NCBI RefSeq assembly: GCF_022570735.2
Contig: NZ_JANCNS010000002.1
Location: 1,054,001 to 1,118,000 of the forward strand
DNA: 64,000 nucleotides
Source of the DNA: Christiangramia oceanisediminis
Lineage (GTDB): Bacteria > Bacteroidota > Bacteroidia > Flavobacteriales > Flavobacteriaceae
Direction: 5' to 3'
The notes under the pieces are model-generated. The model was not told the origin of the DNA and made no database searches. It saw nothing but the letters and a program-made list of their open reading frames with translations. This document shows positions 1 to 8,721 of the stretch, piece after piece. Numbering within the stretch: position 1 is the stretch's first letter; each line of letters begins with the position of its first letter. The position numbers were made by a program, and so were the translations under genes.

Positions 1-630
1 ATAAAGGCTTTTATTATCATTTGCCCAGGTAGAACCTCCGGTGGTATTTTCTATATTTTCATCGTAAATCTCCCCCGTCTCGAGGTTTTTAACTCTAATT
101 GTGTATTGCCTGCGACTAACGGTATCAGTACCAAAGGCAACCAGCTTATTATCTGGACTCACGTTCAATCCTCCAAGGCTGTAATACTCAAAAGGCTTGG
201 CCATTTCGTTCACATTAAAGAGGATCTCTTCCTGCGCATCAAGACTTTCCTTTTTCCTGGAGTAAACAGGATAGTCATATCCTTTTTCAAAACGGGTGAT
301 ATACCAGTAGCCGTTGAGTTTATATGGGACTGACTCATCGTCTTCTTTAATACGAGCCTTCATTTCCTGGAAAAGGTCTTCCTGGAACTTTTTAGTATGA
401 GCGGTCATTTTATCGTTATACTCATTTTCGGCATTCAAATAAGCAATAACCTCAGGATCTTCCCTTTGATTCATCCAGAAATAGTTATCTACCCGTACAT
501 CTCCATGGATCTCCAGTTTCTTCGGAACTTTTTTCGCCCGTGGGGCCAGAATGTCTTTTTTCAAATCGATATTATTTTGAGCAGATGCAAAGGTAACGCA
601 TCCTAATAGAATTACTAATAGTCTAATCAT
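1..630 (-). CDS. S9 family oligopeptidase (protease II-like), 5' part
   Basis: The N-terminal 210 residues of a secreted serine oligopeptidase of the prolyl oligopeptidase/protease II (S9A) family; the catalytic C-terminal domain lies outside the window. The protein starts with a signal peptide (hydrophobic residues about 2-17, ending SAQ). Next comes the family's typical opening: a PR..K region, a DNYFWM segment, a helix ending in a Phe-Gln-Glu-Glu-Met-Lys-like stretch and the start of the beta-propeller (LNVSPDNKLVAFG, then a TYDENI-like strand). The family cleaves short peptides after basic or proline residues. The signal peptide suggests export to the periplasm or cell surface. The ATG at 628-630 is the first in frame and directly precedes the signal peptide. 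It is divergent from ybaB, 63 bp away. Family is sure; exact specificity is not. Confidence 0.88.
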   Translation of the reverse strand, partial: MIRLLVILLGCVTFASAQNNIDLKKDILAPRAKKVPKKLEIHGDVRVDNYFWMNQREDPEVIAYLNAENEYNDKMTAHTKKFQEDLFQEMKARIKEDDESVPYKLNGYWYITRFEKGYDYPVYSRKKESLDAQEEILFNVNEMAKPFEYYSLGGLNVSPDNKLVAFGTDTVSRRQYTIRVKNLETGEIYDENIENTTGGSTWANDNKSLY

Positions 631-657
631 TTGTACCAATTTAACAGGGTAATTTAG

Positions 658-665
658 TAATTTTG
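658..665 (+). promoter_or_regulatory. -7 promoter box candidate for ybaB
   Basis: TAATTTTG matches the Bacteroidota -7 consensus TAnnTTTG and ends 28 bp before the ybaB start codon. A TTTG at 630-633 would leave a 24-nt spacer, longer than the usual 19 or so, so only the -7 box is supported. Confidence 0.4.
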
Positions 666-693
666 AGTTCACAAAAATTTAAAATCAGATATT

Positions 694-1020
694 ATGTTTG
701 GAGATATGATGGGCATGATGAATAAACTGAAGGAAGCCCAGGCCAATGTAGAAGCCACTAAAAAAAGAATGGATACCGTTATGGTCGAGGAAAAATCGAC
801 TGATGGTCTTCTAAAGGTTACCGTTACAGCGAACAGGCAATTAAAGAATATTTCGATAGATGATGAGCTAATGAATGATAAGGAGCAGCTTGAAGATTAC
901 CTCATCCTAACCCTGAACAACGCCATACAAAAGGCCGGGGAGATACACGAGACCGAAGTTGCGGCTGCGGCTAAGGACGGAATGCCAGATATTCCTGGAA
1001 TGAGCGATATGCTGAAATAA
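694..1020 (+). CDS. ybaB: YbaB/EbfC family nucleoid-associated protein
   Basis: A 108-residue DNA-binding protein of the YbaB/EbfC family, which forms a small dimer that binds and bridges DNA in the nucleoid. The sequence shows the full family layout: a Met-rich N-terminal helix ([15 protein letters not shown]), a central three-stranded sheet containing [20 protein letters not shown], and an acidic C-terminal helix followed by a tail with G-M-P-D-I-P-G-M. The length is usual for the family. It is often next to dnaX or recR in bacteria, but here it stands alone between a divergent peptidase gene and a bidirectional terminator. Assignment is firm; its regulatory targets cannot be read from sequence. 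Confidence 0.95.
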   Translation: MFGDMMGMMNKLKEAQANVEATKKRMDTVMVEEKSTDGLLKVTVTANRQLKNISIDDELMNDKEQLEDYLILTLNNAIQKAGEIHETEVAAAAKDGMPDIPGMSDMLK

Positions 1021-1039
1021 CAAATCTATTTATTACATA

Positions 1040-1076
1040 AAAGAAAGCCTGGAAAAATTTCCAGGCTTTCTTTTAT
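1040..1076. terminator. Bidirectional intrinsic terminator, ybaB / peroxiredoxin
   Basis: A stem AAAGAAAGCCTGG (1040-1052) pairs perfectly with 1061-1073, extended by AAA/TTT around a tiny loop. The A-rich left and T-rich right flanks let it serve both ybaB and the converging gene at 1090-1605. Confidence 0.9.
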
Positions 1077-1089
1077 TCTTATTTTGAAC

Positions 1090-1605
1090 TTAATGACCTC
1101 CCCGGGCCGGATAATCTTCTTTCAATACAAATCCAATCGATTTAAGAAGTTCATCAAATTTTGGCCTTGCGAACGGCATGGATTGAATACTGGCTGAATA
1201 TAAAGTTTTATCGGGCTTTATTAGAAAAAGAGCTGGTTCTAAAAAAACTTCAGGCTCGGAATCCTTGATCGCTTCAGATACAAAAAGCCCCCATTTTCTT
1301 CCTTCTTCAATATCCATTTCAAATCCAATATCAAGATTTTCAACTTCCCATTCTTCTACAGTCTTCTCTGCAAGCTCCTTTGAGTTAGAACTTACGCATA
1401 CCACTTCCACACCTTTATTTCGAAAATCTTCAACTTTCTCATTGAGCTCCTCGAGATACTTTTTACATACCGGGCAATGAATTCCACGATAGACAACAAG
1501 CATCGTAAAGTTTTCAGGTTCGCTTTCCTGTAGATTCCATTTTACTCCTTTGGTCGTATCCAGAATCAAATCGGGTACCAGATGACCAGGTTTTAGATAT
1601 TTCAT
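1090..1605 (-). CDS. Peroxiredoxin-like (AhpC/TSA) family protein
   Basis: A 171-residue thioredoxin-fold protein of the AhpC/TSA (redoxin) superfamily. The motif YRGIHCPVCKKYL holds Cys44 and Cys47 in a CxxC arrangement, after the beta strand LVVYRG. Classical peroxiredoxins have a single peroxidatic Cys in a PxxxTxxC motif. Here the CPVC layout resembles the peroxiredoxin-like group that reads like a thioredoxin-type reductase. There is no signal peptide, so it probably acts in the cytoplasm in thiol or peroxide metabolism. The C-terminus ends ARGGH, with a possible metal-binding His. It sits between threonine aldolase (same strand, 81 bp upstream) and the shared terminator. Family is sure; substrate is unknown. 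Confidence 0.85.
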   Translation of the reverse strand: MKYLKPGHLVPDLILDTTKGVKWNLQESEPENFTMLVVYRGIHCPVCKKYLEELNEKVEDFRNKGVEVVCVSSNSKELAEKTVEEWEVENLDIGFEMDIEEGRKWGLFVSEAIKDSEPEVFLEPALFLIKPDKTLYSASIQSMPFARPKFDELLKSIGFVLKEDYPARGGH

Positions 1606-1686
1606 ATTTAATTTTTCCTAAAAATAAATTATCCTGAAAACCTCAATTATTAATGTAATCCCAATCTTTAGTTAATAATTGAAAAA

Positions 1687-2715
1687 TTACAATTCCATTT
1701 TTTCAAGAGTATCCAAAAATCGTTGATGCATCTCTTCGGTATAGTCAAGGTGAGTTACGATACGAAGCTTACCATGTCCCATATTACTGATCCTGATGTT
1801 TTGCCTGGCCAGTTCGGTTAGAAATTCTTCTTCCTTTTCCTGATCCTTCATATAAAAGATCACAATATTGGTTTCAACAGGTTCAACTTTGGAAATATAG
1901 AACTGATCGGTAAGCACCTTTCCTATTTCGGCGGCGCGTTCATTGTCTTTTTCCAGGCGATCCACATGATGGTCCAGTGCAAATACCCCGGCAGCGGCCA
2001 TGAAACCTATTTGTCGCATTCCCCCTCCAAGTACCTTTCGAACCCTTATGGCATTTTTCATAAGTTTTTTATTGCCGATGAGTACAGATCCCATTGGAGT
2101 ACCCAGGCCTTTGGAAAGGCAAACCGAGATCGTATCGAAAATCTTTCCATAATCCCTTGGGTCTTCACCCTTTTTTACCAGTGCATTAAATAACCTTGCG
2201 CCATCCAGGTGCAGCCCGAGCCCGTGCTTATTACAGACTTCACGGATCTTCTTAATTTCTTCAAGATCATAACAGGCTCCACCTCCCTTATTAGTGGTAT
2301 TTTCAAGACATACCAGGCTCGTAAGCGGACTGTGATAAAAATCTGGTGGGTTGATATTATCCTCGACCTGCTCTGCGGTGATCATTCCGCGGTCACCATC
2401 AACCAGTTTGCAGGAGACACCACTATTAAAAGAAACTCCGCCACCTTCGTAATTATACACATGGGCCCACTTGTCACAAATTAGCTGTTCCCCTGGTTGC
2501 GTGTGCAATTTTATAGCAGCCTGGTTCGCCATACTGCCGGTGGGAAAGAAAAGGGCTTCATCCATCCCGAACATATCTGCCAGTTTCTTTTCCAGTTCAT
2601 TTACAGTTGGATCTTCCTTATATACATCATCCCCTACTTTGGCTGTCATAATCGCCTGAAGCATTTCTTTAGTTGGACGAGTTACCGTGTCACTTCTAAG
2701 ATCTATCTCTTTCAT
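1687..2715 (-). CDS. ltaE: Low-specificity L-threonine aldolase
   Basis: A 342-residue PLP-dependent fold-type I enzyme that splits L-threonine or L-allo-threonine into glycine and acetaldehyde. The N-terminus has the family signature DLRSDTVTRPTKEM. Further on are the GDDVY motif, the cofactor-binding segment LHLDGARLFNA, and the PLP lysine in SVCLSKGLGTPMGS (Lys202). The length is typical. It is cytoplasmic and feeds glycine and one-carbon metabolism. It may be co-transcribed with the peroxiredoxin-like gene downstream (81 bp gap). Upstream is a 201-bp AT-rich divergent gap to the ATP-grasp operon in which no good -7 box was found. The beta-eliminating lyase family also covers tryptophanase and tyrosine phenol-lyase, but those are longer. 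Confidence 0.93.
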   Translation of the reverse strand: MKEIDLRSDTVTRPTKEMLQAIMTAKVGDDVYKEDPTVNELEKKLADMFGMDEALFFPTGSMANQAAIKLHTQPGEQLICDKWAHVYNYEGGGVSFNSGVSCKLVDGDRGMITAEQVEDNINPPDFYHSPLTSLVCLENTTNKGGGACYDLEEIKKIREVCNKHGLGLHLDGARLFNALVKKGEDPRDYGKIFDTISVCLSKGLGTPMGSVLIGNKKLMKNAIRVRKVLGGGMRQIGFMAAAGVFALDHHVDRLEKDNERAAEIGKVLTDQFYISKVEPVETNIVIFYMKDQEKEEEFLTELARQNIRISNMGHGKLRIVTHLDYTEEMHQRFLDTLEKMEL

Positions 2716-2916
2716 GTATTGTTTGTTTCTGAAATGCTAAGGTAAAATTTAAAAATTCTTTTTTCGAATTAGAATTTTCAGAATAATTAGCAGTTCTCTC
2801 GACTTCTGATCAAAATTTTCGCAACCAAAATCTTCGGTCACTCAAAATATTTCAAGCTTTTACATAAAACACTGAAAAACAGATAATTTATTCGTATTTT
2901 ATGACAAACCTGATCT

Positions 2917-4389
2917 ATGAAAAGCAATAAAAACAACCCGACTTTCAAATCTTACAACAGGGATCCCAAGTTATATGATGAAATCTTTGATGAAAACGAT
3001 GAGGTAAGAGAGACCTATAAAACCTTATTTGAATTATACAGTGAGCATTCGGCCAAGGATTTTGGAAAGCTCAATACTAAAGCTAAGGCTTCGTTTTTTA
3101 ACCAGGGAATCACATTTCAGGTATATGGTGACCACGAAATAAAAGAAAAGATCTTTCCTTTCGACCTGTTTCCAAGGATCATCGACTCTGAAGAATGGGA
3201 ACATATTGAAAAGGGTGTGCTTCAAAGAAGCCGGGCACTCAATGCTTTTCTCTGGGACGTCTATCACGACAAGAAAATAATCAAGGAAGGGATTGTACCC
3301 CTTGATCTCATTAGTTCTTCAGAAAACTATTTAGACCAGATGAACGGGTTTGATCCACCGGGAGGAATTTACAACCACATTTCAGGTACCGATCTAATTA
3401 AACATTCTGACGGAAAATATTACGTGCTTGAGGATAACATACGCTGTCCATCCGGAGTGAGTTATGTTGTTTGCAATAGAACTGCTTTAAAAAGAGCACT
3501 TTTTGGAGTTTTTAATCATTACCAGGCTTATACGGTGACTAATTATGCCGAAAATCTACTGGAGATCCTGGAAACCGTTAAACCAAAAGGAGTGGATGTT
3601 CCCAATTGCGTGGTGATCACCCCGGGTATTTACAATTCTGCCTATTACGAACATTCCTACCTTGCAAAGGCGATGGGTGTTGAACTGGTAGAAGGACAGG
3701 ATCTGTTCGTAGAAAATGATTTTGTTTATATGAAAACCATTAACGGTCCGGAAAAAGTTGATGTGATCTACAGGAGAATTGACGATCAATTCCTGGATCC
3801 TTTAGAATTCAAACCAGATTCTGCCATAGGAGTGCCAGGTTTGATGGCAGCCTATAAAAAGGGCAATGTGTGTTTGGTGAATACTCCGGGAACGGGAGTT
3901 GCAGACGACAAGGCGATCTACACCTATATGCCAGAAATCATTAAATATTATCTGAAGGAAGATCCAATTCTTAACAATGTACCCACTTACCATTGCAGCA
4001 GGCCGGATGAGCTGGATTATGTCCTTAACAATATTCAGAATCTGGTGATCAAACCGGTAGATGAAGCAGGGGGCTATGGAATTTCTATTGGGAATAGGCT
4101 AAGCAGGGAAGAAATTGAAGAAGTGAAGCAAACGGTTAGTGCGAGTCCCAGGAAATATATCGCCCAGCCAATAATGTCTCTATCGGTTCATCCTACCTAT
4201 ATAGAGGATTCTGAATGTTTTGAACCACGACATGTAGACCTGCGAACCTTTACCCTTTTAGGCTCCAGTAAGGATTTTGTTCTGAAGGGAGGTCTTACGA
4301 GGGTTGCGCTAAAGAAAGGGAATCTAATTGTTAACTCCTCTCAGGGTGGTGGTTCTAAAGACACCTGGGTACTAAAAAACAACCAATAA
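2917..4389 (+). CDS. Circularly permuted ATP-grasp protein (DUF404/DUF407 type)
   Basis: A 490-residue protein of the circularly permuted ATP-grasp family (older names DUF404 and DUF407). ATP-grasp enzymes join a carboxylate to an amine through an acyl-phosphate. Recognisable segments are LQRSRALNAFLWDVYHD, GGIYNHISGTDLI, YYVLEDNIRCPSGVSYV (metal/ATP-binding acidic residues), YNSAYYEHSYLA, DVIYRRIDD, and the late nucleotide-binding segment IKPVDEAGGYGISIG. No signal peptide is seen, so it should be cytoplasmic. It is the first gene of an operon with an alpha-E protein (3 bp downstream) and a transglutaminase-like protein. That trio is a known conserved neighbourhood predicted to make an amide- or peptide-type modification, usually with the Anbu peptidase; the substrate is not established. 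Family is very sure, function is predicted only. Confidence 0.93.
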   Translation: MKSNKNNPTFKSYNRDPKLYDEIFDENDEVRETYKTLFELYSEHSAKDFGKLNTKAKASFFNQGITFQVYGDHEIKEKIFPFDLFPRIIDSEEWEHIEKGVLQRSRALNAFLWDVYHDKKIIKEGIVPLDLISSSENYLDQMNGFDPPGGIYNHISGTDLIKHSDGKYYVLEDNIRCPSGVSYVVCNRTALKRALFGVFNHYQAYTVTNYAENLLEILETVKPKGVDVPNCVVITPGIYNSAYYEHSYLAKAMGVELVEGQDLFVENDFVYMKTINGPEKVDVIYRRIDDQFLDPLEFKPDSAIGVPGLMAAYKKGNVCLVNTPGTGVADDKAIYTYMPEIIKYYLKEDPILNNVPTYHCSRPDELDYVLNNIQNLVIKPVDEAGGYGISIGNRLSREEIEEVKQTVSASPRKYIAQPIMSLSVHPTYIEDSECFEPRHVDLRTFTLLGSSKDFVLKGGLTRVALKKGNLIVNSSQGGGSKDTWVLKNNQ

Positions 4390-4392
4390 TTT

Positions 4393-5337
4393 ATGTTAGC
4401 AAGAGTAGCCAATAACCTGTTCTGGATGGGAAGATATATAGAACGTGCAGAACATGTAGCCAGGTATTTAAATGTCAATTATTTTACTTCACTGGATGCC
4501 CCTAATGAATTGTCTCAATCAAGGCAATTCGTTTTGCAATCCATGCTTTTTATGGCCGATGATTTCACCCGTAACGAGAATGAGCTGAATGAAGAAGAGG
4601 TTCTTTTTGATATTGCTCTGAATCCGGATAAACAATTTTCGATCATAAATTATGTAAAGTTGGCCCGGGAAAATGCGAATAGCGCCAGGGACCTAATTTC
4701 CACTGAACTTTACGAAGCTATCAATAAGTTCTATCATTTTGTTCTGAACTACCCGGTTGAAAATTTCAAAAAAAATGGTCTTTATGACTTTAGTGTTCAG
4801 GTGACTGAAAATACTTCGATCCTTCGAGGAAAGATAAGAGGAACACTTTTGCACGATCAGGTTTATTCGATCATTATGCTTGGAGTGAATATTGAACGCG
4901 CCACCCAGGTGATTCGTATCATCAATTCAAAATACAAGGACGCAGAGATCGCACAGGGAAGCTACGGAGATACCTTGAAAAACAGTTACGAATGGACCAC
5001 GCTTTTAAAGTGCGCGGAGTCTTATGATATGATGAGAAGGTTCTACCGCCAAACCCCCACCAGTATAACCACCCTCGAATTTCTAATTCTGAATACCGAT
5101 TGTCCCAGGTCAGTAATGAACAGTCTTAATGAAGTTTGGGAACATATTAATGATCTTAGCCGTGAAAAACATCATTCTAAACACTCTTCGGCTTTTTTAA
5201 TCGGAAAGGTTAGAGCCAAATACCGCTTTAAGGTAATCGAAGAGATCGAAAGCGATCTGCAAGCCTTTATTGAAAATATCCTTGATGATCTCAACGGAAT
5301 TGGAGTAAAACTCGAAAAGGAATATTTTCATTATTAA
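4393..5337 (+). CDS. Alpha-E domain protein
   Basis: A 314-residue all-helical alpha-E (DUF403) domain protein. The N-terminal signature LARVANNLFWMGRYIERAEH with the R-Y-I-E-R-A-E core is typical, and a second conserved region is NIERATQVIRII. Its biochemical role is not known. The family occurs almost only beside circularly permuted ATP-grasp and transglutaminase-like genes and is assumed to work with them, perhaps as substrate carrier or partner enzyme. Here it begins 3 bp after the ATP-grasp stop codon, so the two are surely co-transcribed. Length and motif are normal, with no sign of damage. Confidence 0.93.
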   Translation: MLARVANNLFWMGRYIERAEHVARYLNVNYFTSLDAPNELSQSRQFVLQSMLFMADDFTRNENELNEEEVLFDIALNPDKQFSIINYVKLARENANSARDLISTELYEAINKFYHFVLNYPVENFKKNGLYDFSVQVTENTSILRGKIRGTLLHDQVYSIIMLGVNIERATQVIRIINSKYKDAEIAQGSYGDTLKNSYEWTTLLKCAESYDMMRRFYRQTPTSITTLEFLILNTDCPRSVMNSLNEVWEHINDLSREKHHSKHSSAFLIGKVRAKYRFKVIEEIESDLQAFIENILDDLNGIGVKLEKEYFHY

Positions 5338-5378
5338 TTGATCAAAATGACTTTAATTTAAAAGCTTAAATTTTGGAG

Positions 5379-6233
5379 ATGAACCTGGATTATAAAATAC
5401 GCTATATCGCTAAAAACACTTATGAAAATAAGACCGATGGTGCACTATGGCAATTTTTGATCATTCCAGAAAACAACTATTCCCAGCAATTGATCTCTGA
5501 TGAGTTTATCAATTCACTGAACATTCCTGTGGAAAATTCTATTAACGGTTACGGTTTTCGAACTTACCGGATCAGGCCCAGGCAATCTATCGAAGAAATC
5601 GTTTTTACCGCAGATTTTAAGATCATTAAAAAAGTAGAAAACATTTTCGAAAGAGTATCCCACGAGTATTCGAAAGATGAGTATACAAATTTAAGATCGC
5701 TGGAATTCCGTGCAGAAAATGATGTTTTTTTGAGATTTACCAATCTTACGAGCCTCCATCAAAAAGTAGATTTCGAGTTTGATGAAAGCATCACTTTATT
5801 TGAAAACCTTCAAAATCTAAATTCCTGGATTAAAAATGAGTTCACCTTTAAGACCAACGTTACCGATATAGACACAGATCTAAACCATATCCTGGAGATC
5901 AAACAGGGCGTTTGCCAGGATTTCACACATCTGTTTATTGCGATCGCAAAACAATTTGGAATTCCATCCAGGTATGTTTCCGGTTACCTGCATCAGGGAA
6001 ATGGCTATTTTGGAGATTCACAGATGCACGCCTGGGTAGAATGCCATATTCCTGATACCGGCTGGATTGGCTTCGACCCCACCAATAACCTTCTAGCTGC
6101 TGAAGATCATATCAAGGTTGCCCACGGCAAGGATTATTCAGATTGCCCGCCACTAAAAGGCGTGGTCTATTCTTCAGGCAAAAATGAAACCGAATACAGC
6201 GTACAGGTTTCCGCTCAACAGCAACAGCAATAG
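5379..6233 (+). CDS. Transglutaminase-like cysteine peptidase family protein
   Basis: A 284-residue protein with an N-terminal bacterial transglutaminase-like beta domain and a C-terminal papain-like transglutaminase core. The catalytic triad is visible: Cys179 in GVCQDFTHLF, His217 in MHAWVE and Asp233 in GFDPTNN. Bacterial members usually act as peptidases or amidases rather than crosslinkers. I start at the ATG at 5379; a TTG at 5373 is also in frame. It lies 41 bp after the alpha-E gene and completes the ATP-grasp/alpha-E/transglutaminase operon. An odd feature is the C-terminal tail of five consecutive glutamines just before the stop. No signal peptide is seen, suggesting cytoplasmic action. 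Its stop codon directly abuts the stop of the opposing metalloprotease gene with no spacing. Confidence 0.92.
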   Translation: MNLDYKIRYIAKNTYENKTDGALWQFLIIPENNYSQQLISDEFINSLNIPVENSINGYGFRTYRIRPRQSIEEIVFTADFKIIKKVENIFERVSHEYSKDEYTNLRSLEFRAENDVFLRFTNLTSLHQKVDFEFDESITLFENLQNLNSWIKNEFTFKTNVTDIDTDLNHILEIKQGVCQDFTHLFIAIAKQFGIPSRYVSGYLHQGNGYFGDSQMHAWVECHIPDTGWIGFDPTNNLLAAEDHIKVAHGKDYSDCPPLKGVVYSSGKNETEYSVQVSAQQQQQ

Positions 6234-8624
6234 TTAATAAGACCCGATTGGTGAACCATCCGGGATCTTGGGGACATTCAGTTCCAGTTTGAATTCCTCC
6301 GGCTCTTCTCTGAATCGGTTTATATTCCTGTACATTTCCTGGGAAACAGCATCTTTCCTTCCTCTTAACCAGTTAGCAAGCTCATCGATCGCTTGATTGG
6401 TTTCAGCACGAACCATGGGAGTTGCGTCATCATTAACCGCAAGGTTCAGCAGATGTTTGAAAACCACAAAATTGATGGTATGCTGTACCGCCTGCATATA
6501 GCTGTCTTTCTGGTCATTTTTGATAGTTCTTTCTATGGTTTCATTTAAAACCTGGGATAGTCCAGGCAGATCCTTATCAAGCGAATGCTGCTGAACGAGC
6601 CGCTCAGCCCTTGCCGGGTGCAAAAGCAATCCCATGCTCATATCGCTGGCGGTAGATGCCGCTCCAAGGGCGTCAAAGGCCACATTGGTATTGCTTTTAA
6701 AGGATTCCCGATCTCGTCCGTAGCCAAAAGCTCGCGGAGGAAACAGGGCCAGTTTTTCCTGAGGAATTGCAAGTTCTTCTGCAGTTAAGGTTGCTAGCAC
6801 TCCATCCAGTGCTTTTTCCTGTAGATCTTTATCCAGGTGTTTAACGGTTTCTTCAGGTCCGCCCTTTACCGCATAGTTATATTCCAGGCCGCCGATCATC
6901 TTTACGGCTGCTTCGGTTTGATACCTATGGAAAAAATACAGCGGTACAAAAACATCTTCCAGGACAGAGTAAGGTTCACCCTGCCTGATGTTATCTTCTG
7001 AAAAAATACTGATCGCCCTTTTCCTGATTTCAAGAACCCTTTCAAGTTCATCTGCAGCATCCTGTGCATTATCCCATAGATGCGCAAAGGCATGAGCGCC
7101 ACCAGAAGCACGCGCATCAGAATCGGTTATGAATTTTAGACCATCAAGACTGGCCTTTTCGAGTATAGAATTCAAATACTGCCTTTCCTCCATTCCTTCG
7201 GGAATATCACTGTAACTGTAATTCACAGTGACCTTATCCCACTCACCTATCCCTGTATCATAGGCATTCGTAAATTCGATCTCGCCGTTGTTCATTTCAA
7301 ATTGAGGATGCGGATAGTCCATCACCGAAGCCCTGTCATTCGTACTGGCGGCGAAATTATGAGTAAAACCAATGGTATGCCCTACTTCATGTGCTGAAAG
7401 CTGACGAATCCTTGCCAGTGCCAGTTCCATCATGGGGTTATGATTTTTATCATCTTCAGCAAAAGGTTTGTTCATCATTGCCTGGGCAATCATAAAATCC
7501 TGGCGAATCCTTAAACTTCCAAGGCTTACATGACCTTTAATGATCTCCCCGGTTCTGGGGTCTACCACACTGGCACCATAGCTCCAGCCTCTCGTAGATC
7601 TATGAACCCATTGGATCACGTTATACCTAACATCCAGCGGATCGGCTCCCTCAGGTAACATCTTTACCTGGAAAGCATCCTTGTAGCCAATATTTTCAAA
7701 CGCCTCGTTCCACCAGCGAGCTCCATCGAGAAGTGCAGATCTTACCGGTTCAGGAGTTCCCGGGTCAAGGTAGTAAATAATGGGCTCTACGGCTTCACTC
7801 ACTTCAGCTTTGGGATCTTTCTTTTCAAGCCGGTGTCTAACCGCATATCTTTTTTTAATTGGTTCGTAAACCGGGGAAGCATAATCCATATATGAAATAA
7901 AGATTGCGCCGCTCCTGGGATCGAATATCCTTTTCTTATAATTATCATCAGGCAACTTCACAAACGAATGATGCTGCACCACACTAATGTTCTTGGAATC
8001 CGGAACCACCGAACCAACAGTCCGGTTTTTTGGCTCGCCTTCAAAAGTAAGTAAGGCCTCCAGTTCGATATTTTCAGGAAAAGCTTTGGTGCGATCCAGT
8101 GAAAGAGCACTTTTAGATTTTTCAAGTTTATAGGTTCCGTAGTTACCAGATTTAAGTTTATCGGCCACTCCGTGGGCATCCTGCATTAAGAACGGAGTAA
8201 GGTCGATAACGTAACTGTCTTCCTTTTCTTCTTTGATTTCGAAACCGAATAGAACCGATTTCCCAAAGGCTTCGGCTACGCTTTGCTTTTCAGCTTCATT
8301 CTCGGTTATGGCCCGGTAATCCAGGTTTGGCTGGATTAGCAAAAGTTTATTCCCGGCTTTTTGAAATTTTACGATCTTTTCGCCTCCCAGTTGGCCCCTG
8401 TCCAGCCCAATATCGTTCGAACCAACCCCGGAGGTTAAGAAATGTACATACAAAAACTCCATTTCAAGACTGTCGACTTCCAGGTAGAGTTCATCTTCTT
8501 TTTCGTTATAATAGAAATCGAAAAAGCCTTCGTATTTTTTTAAATTTTCTTTTTTCTCAAGGAACTGGGCACTGGCAGAAAGCGAAAAGCTGAAGGCCAG
8601 GAAAATAAGGAAAAATCTGTTCAT
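6234..8624 (-). CDS. Secreted zinc-dependent metalloprotease (DUF5117/DUF5118-type)
   Basis: A 796-residue zinc metalloprotease of the met-zincin-like family annotated with DUF5118, DUF5117 and DUF4953 domains. It has a signal peptide (about residues 1-19, ending SASAQ) and no obvious membrane anchor, so it is exported to the periplasm or beyond. The zinc motif is HEVGHTIGFTH, with ligands His412, His416 and His422 and catalytic Glu413. A met-turn candidate follows at SVMDYPHP. Members are large peptidases of uncertain substrate, common in Bacteroidota. It converges on the ATP-grasp/alpha-E/transglutaminase operon with a gap of zero bases. Whether this is functional pairing or chance is open. 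Family and peptidase activity are well supported. Confidence 0.9.
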   Translation of the reverse strand: MNRFFLIFLAFSFSLSASAQFLEKKENLKKYEGFFDFYYNEKEDELYLEVDSLEMEFLYVHFLTSGVGSNDIGLDRGQLGGEKIVKFQKAGNKLLLIQPNLDYRAITENEAEKQSVAEAFGKSVLFGFEIKEEKEDSYVIDLTPFLMQDAHGVADKLKSGNYGTYKLEKSKSALSLDRTKAFPENIELEALLTFEGEPKNRTVGSVVPDSKNISVVQHHSFVKLPDDNYKKRIFDPRSGAIFISYMDYASPVYEPIKKRYAVRHRLEKKDPKAEVSEAVEPIIYYLDPGTPEPVRSALLDGARWWNEAFENIGYKDAFQVKMLPEGADPLDVRYNVIQWVHRSTRGWSYGASVVDPRTGEIIKGHVSLGSLRIRQDFMIAQAMMNKPFAEDDKNHNPMMELALARIRQLSAHEVGHTIGFTHNFAASTNDRASVMDYPHPQFEMNNGEIEFTNAYDTGIGEWDKVTVNYSYSDIPEGMEERQYLNSILEKASLDGLKFITDSDARASGGAHAFAHLWDNAQDAADELERVLEIRKRAISIFSEDNIRQGEPYSVLEDVFVPLYFFHRYQTEAAVKMIGGLEYNYAVKGGPEETVKHLDKDLQEKALDGVLATLTAEELAIPQEKLALFPPRAFGYGRDRESFKSNTNVAFDALGAASTASDMSMGLLLHPARAERLVQQHSLDKDLPGLSQVLNETIERTIKNDQKDSYMQAVQHTINFVVFKHLLNLAVNDDATPMVRAETNQAIDELANWLRGRKDAVSQEMYRNINRFREEPEEFKLELNVPKIPDGSPIGSY

Positions 8625-8673
8625 GGGTAGTTTTATTATTGGCTTCTAAAACTATAAAATTATCGTTAAATAC

Positions 8674-8704
8674 TTTTCCGAAACATGCTTTAATTCTATT
8701 TTTA
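8674..8704 (+). promoter_or_regulatory. Candidate promoter of prfB
   Basis: A TTTT (8674-8677), a 19-nt spacer and TATTTTTA (8697-8704) give the flavobacterial TTTG-N19-TAnnTTTG layout with one mismatch in each box. It ends 17 bp before the prfB start codon, so the leader would be very short. Confidence 0.4.
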
Positions 8705-8721
8705 CAACAAATCAATCATGA

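Noticed and set aside
106-606. Plus-strand frames at the left edge
   Set aside because: The minus strand encodes a clear S9 oligopeptidase with signal peptide over the whole stretch.
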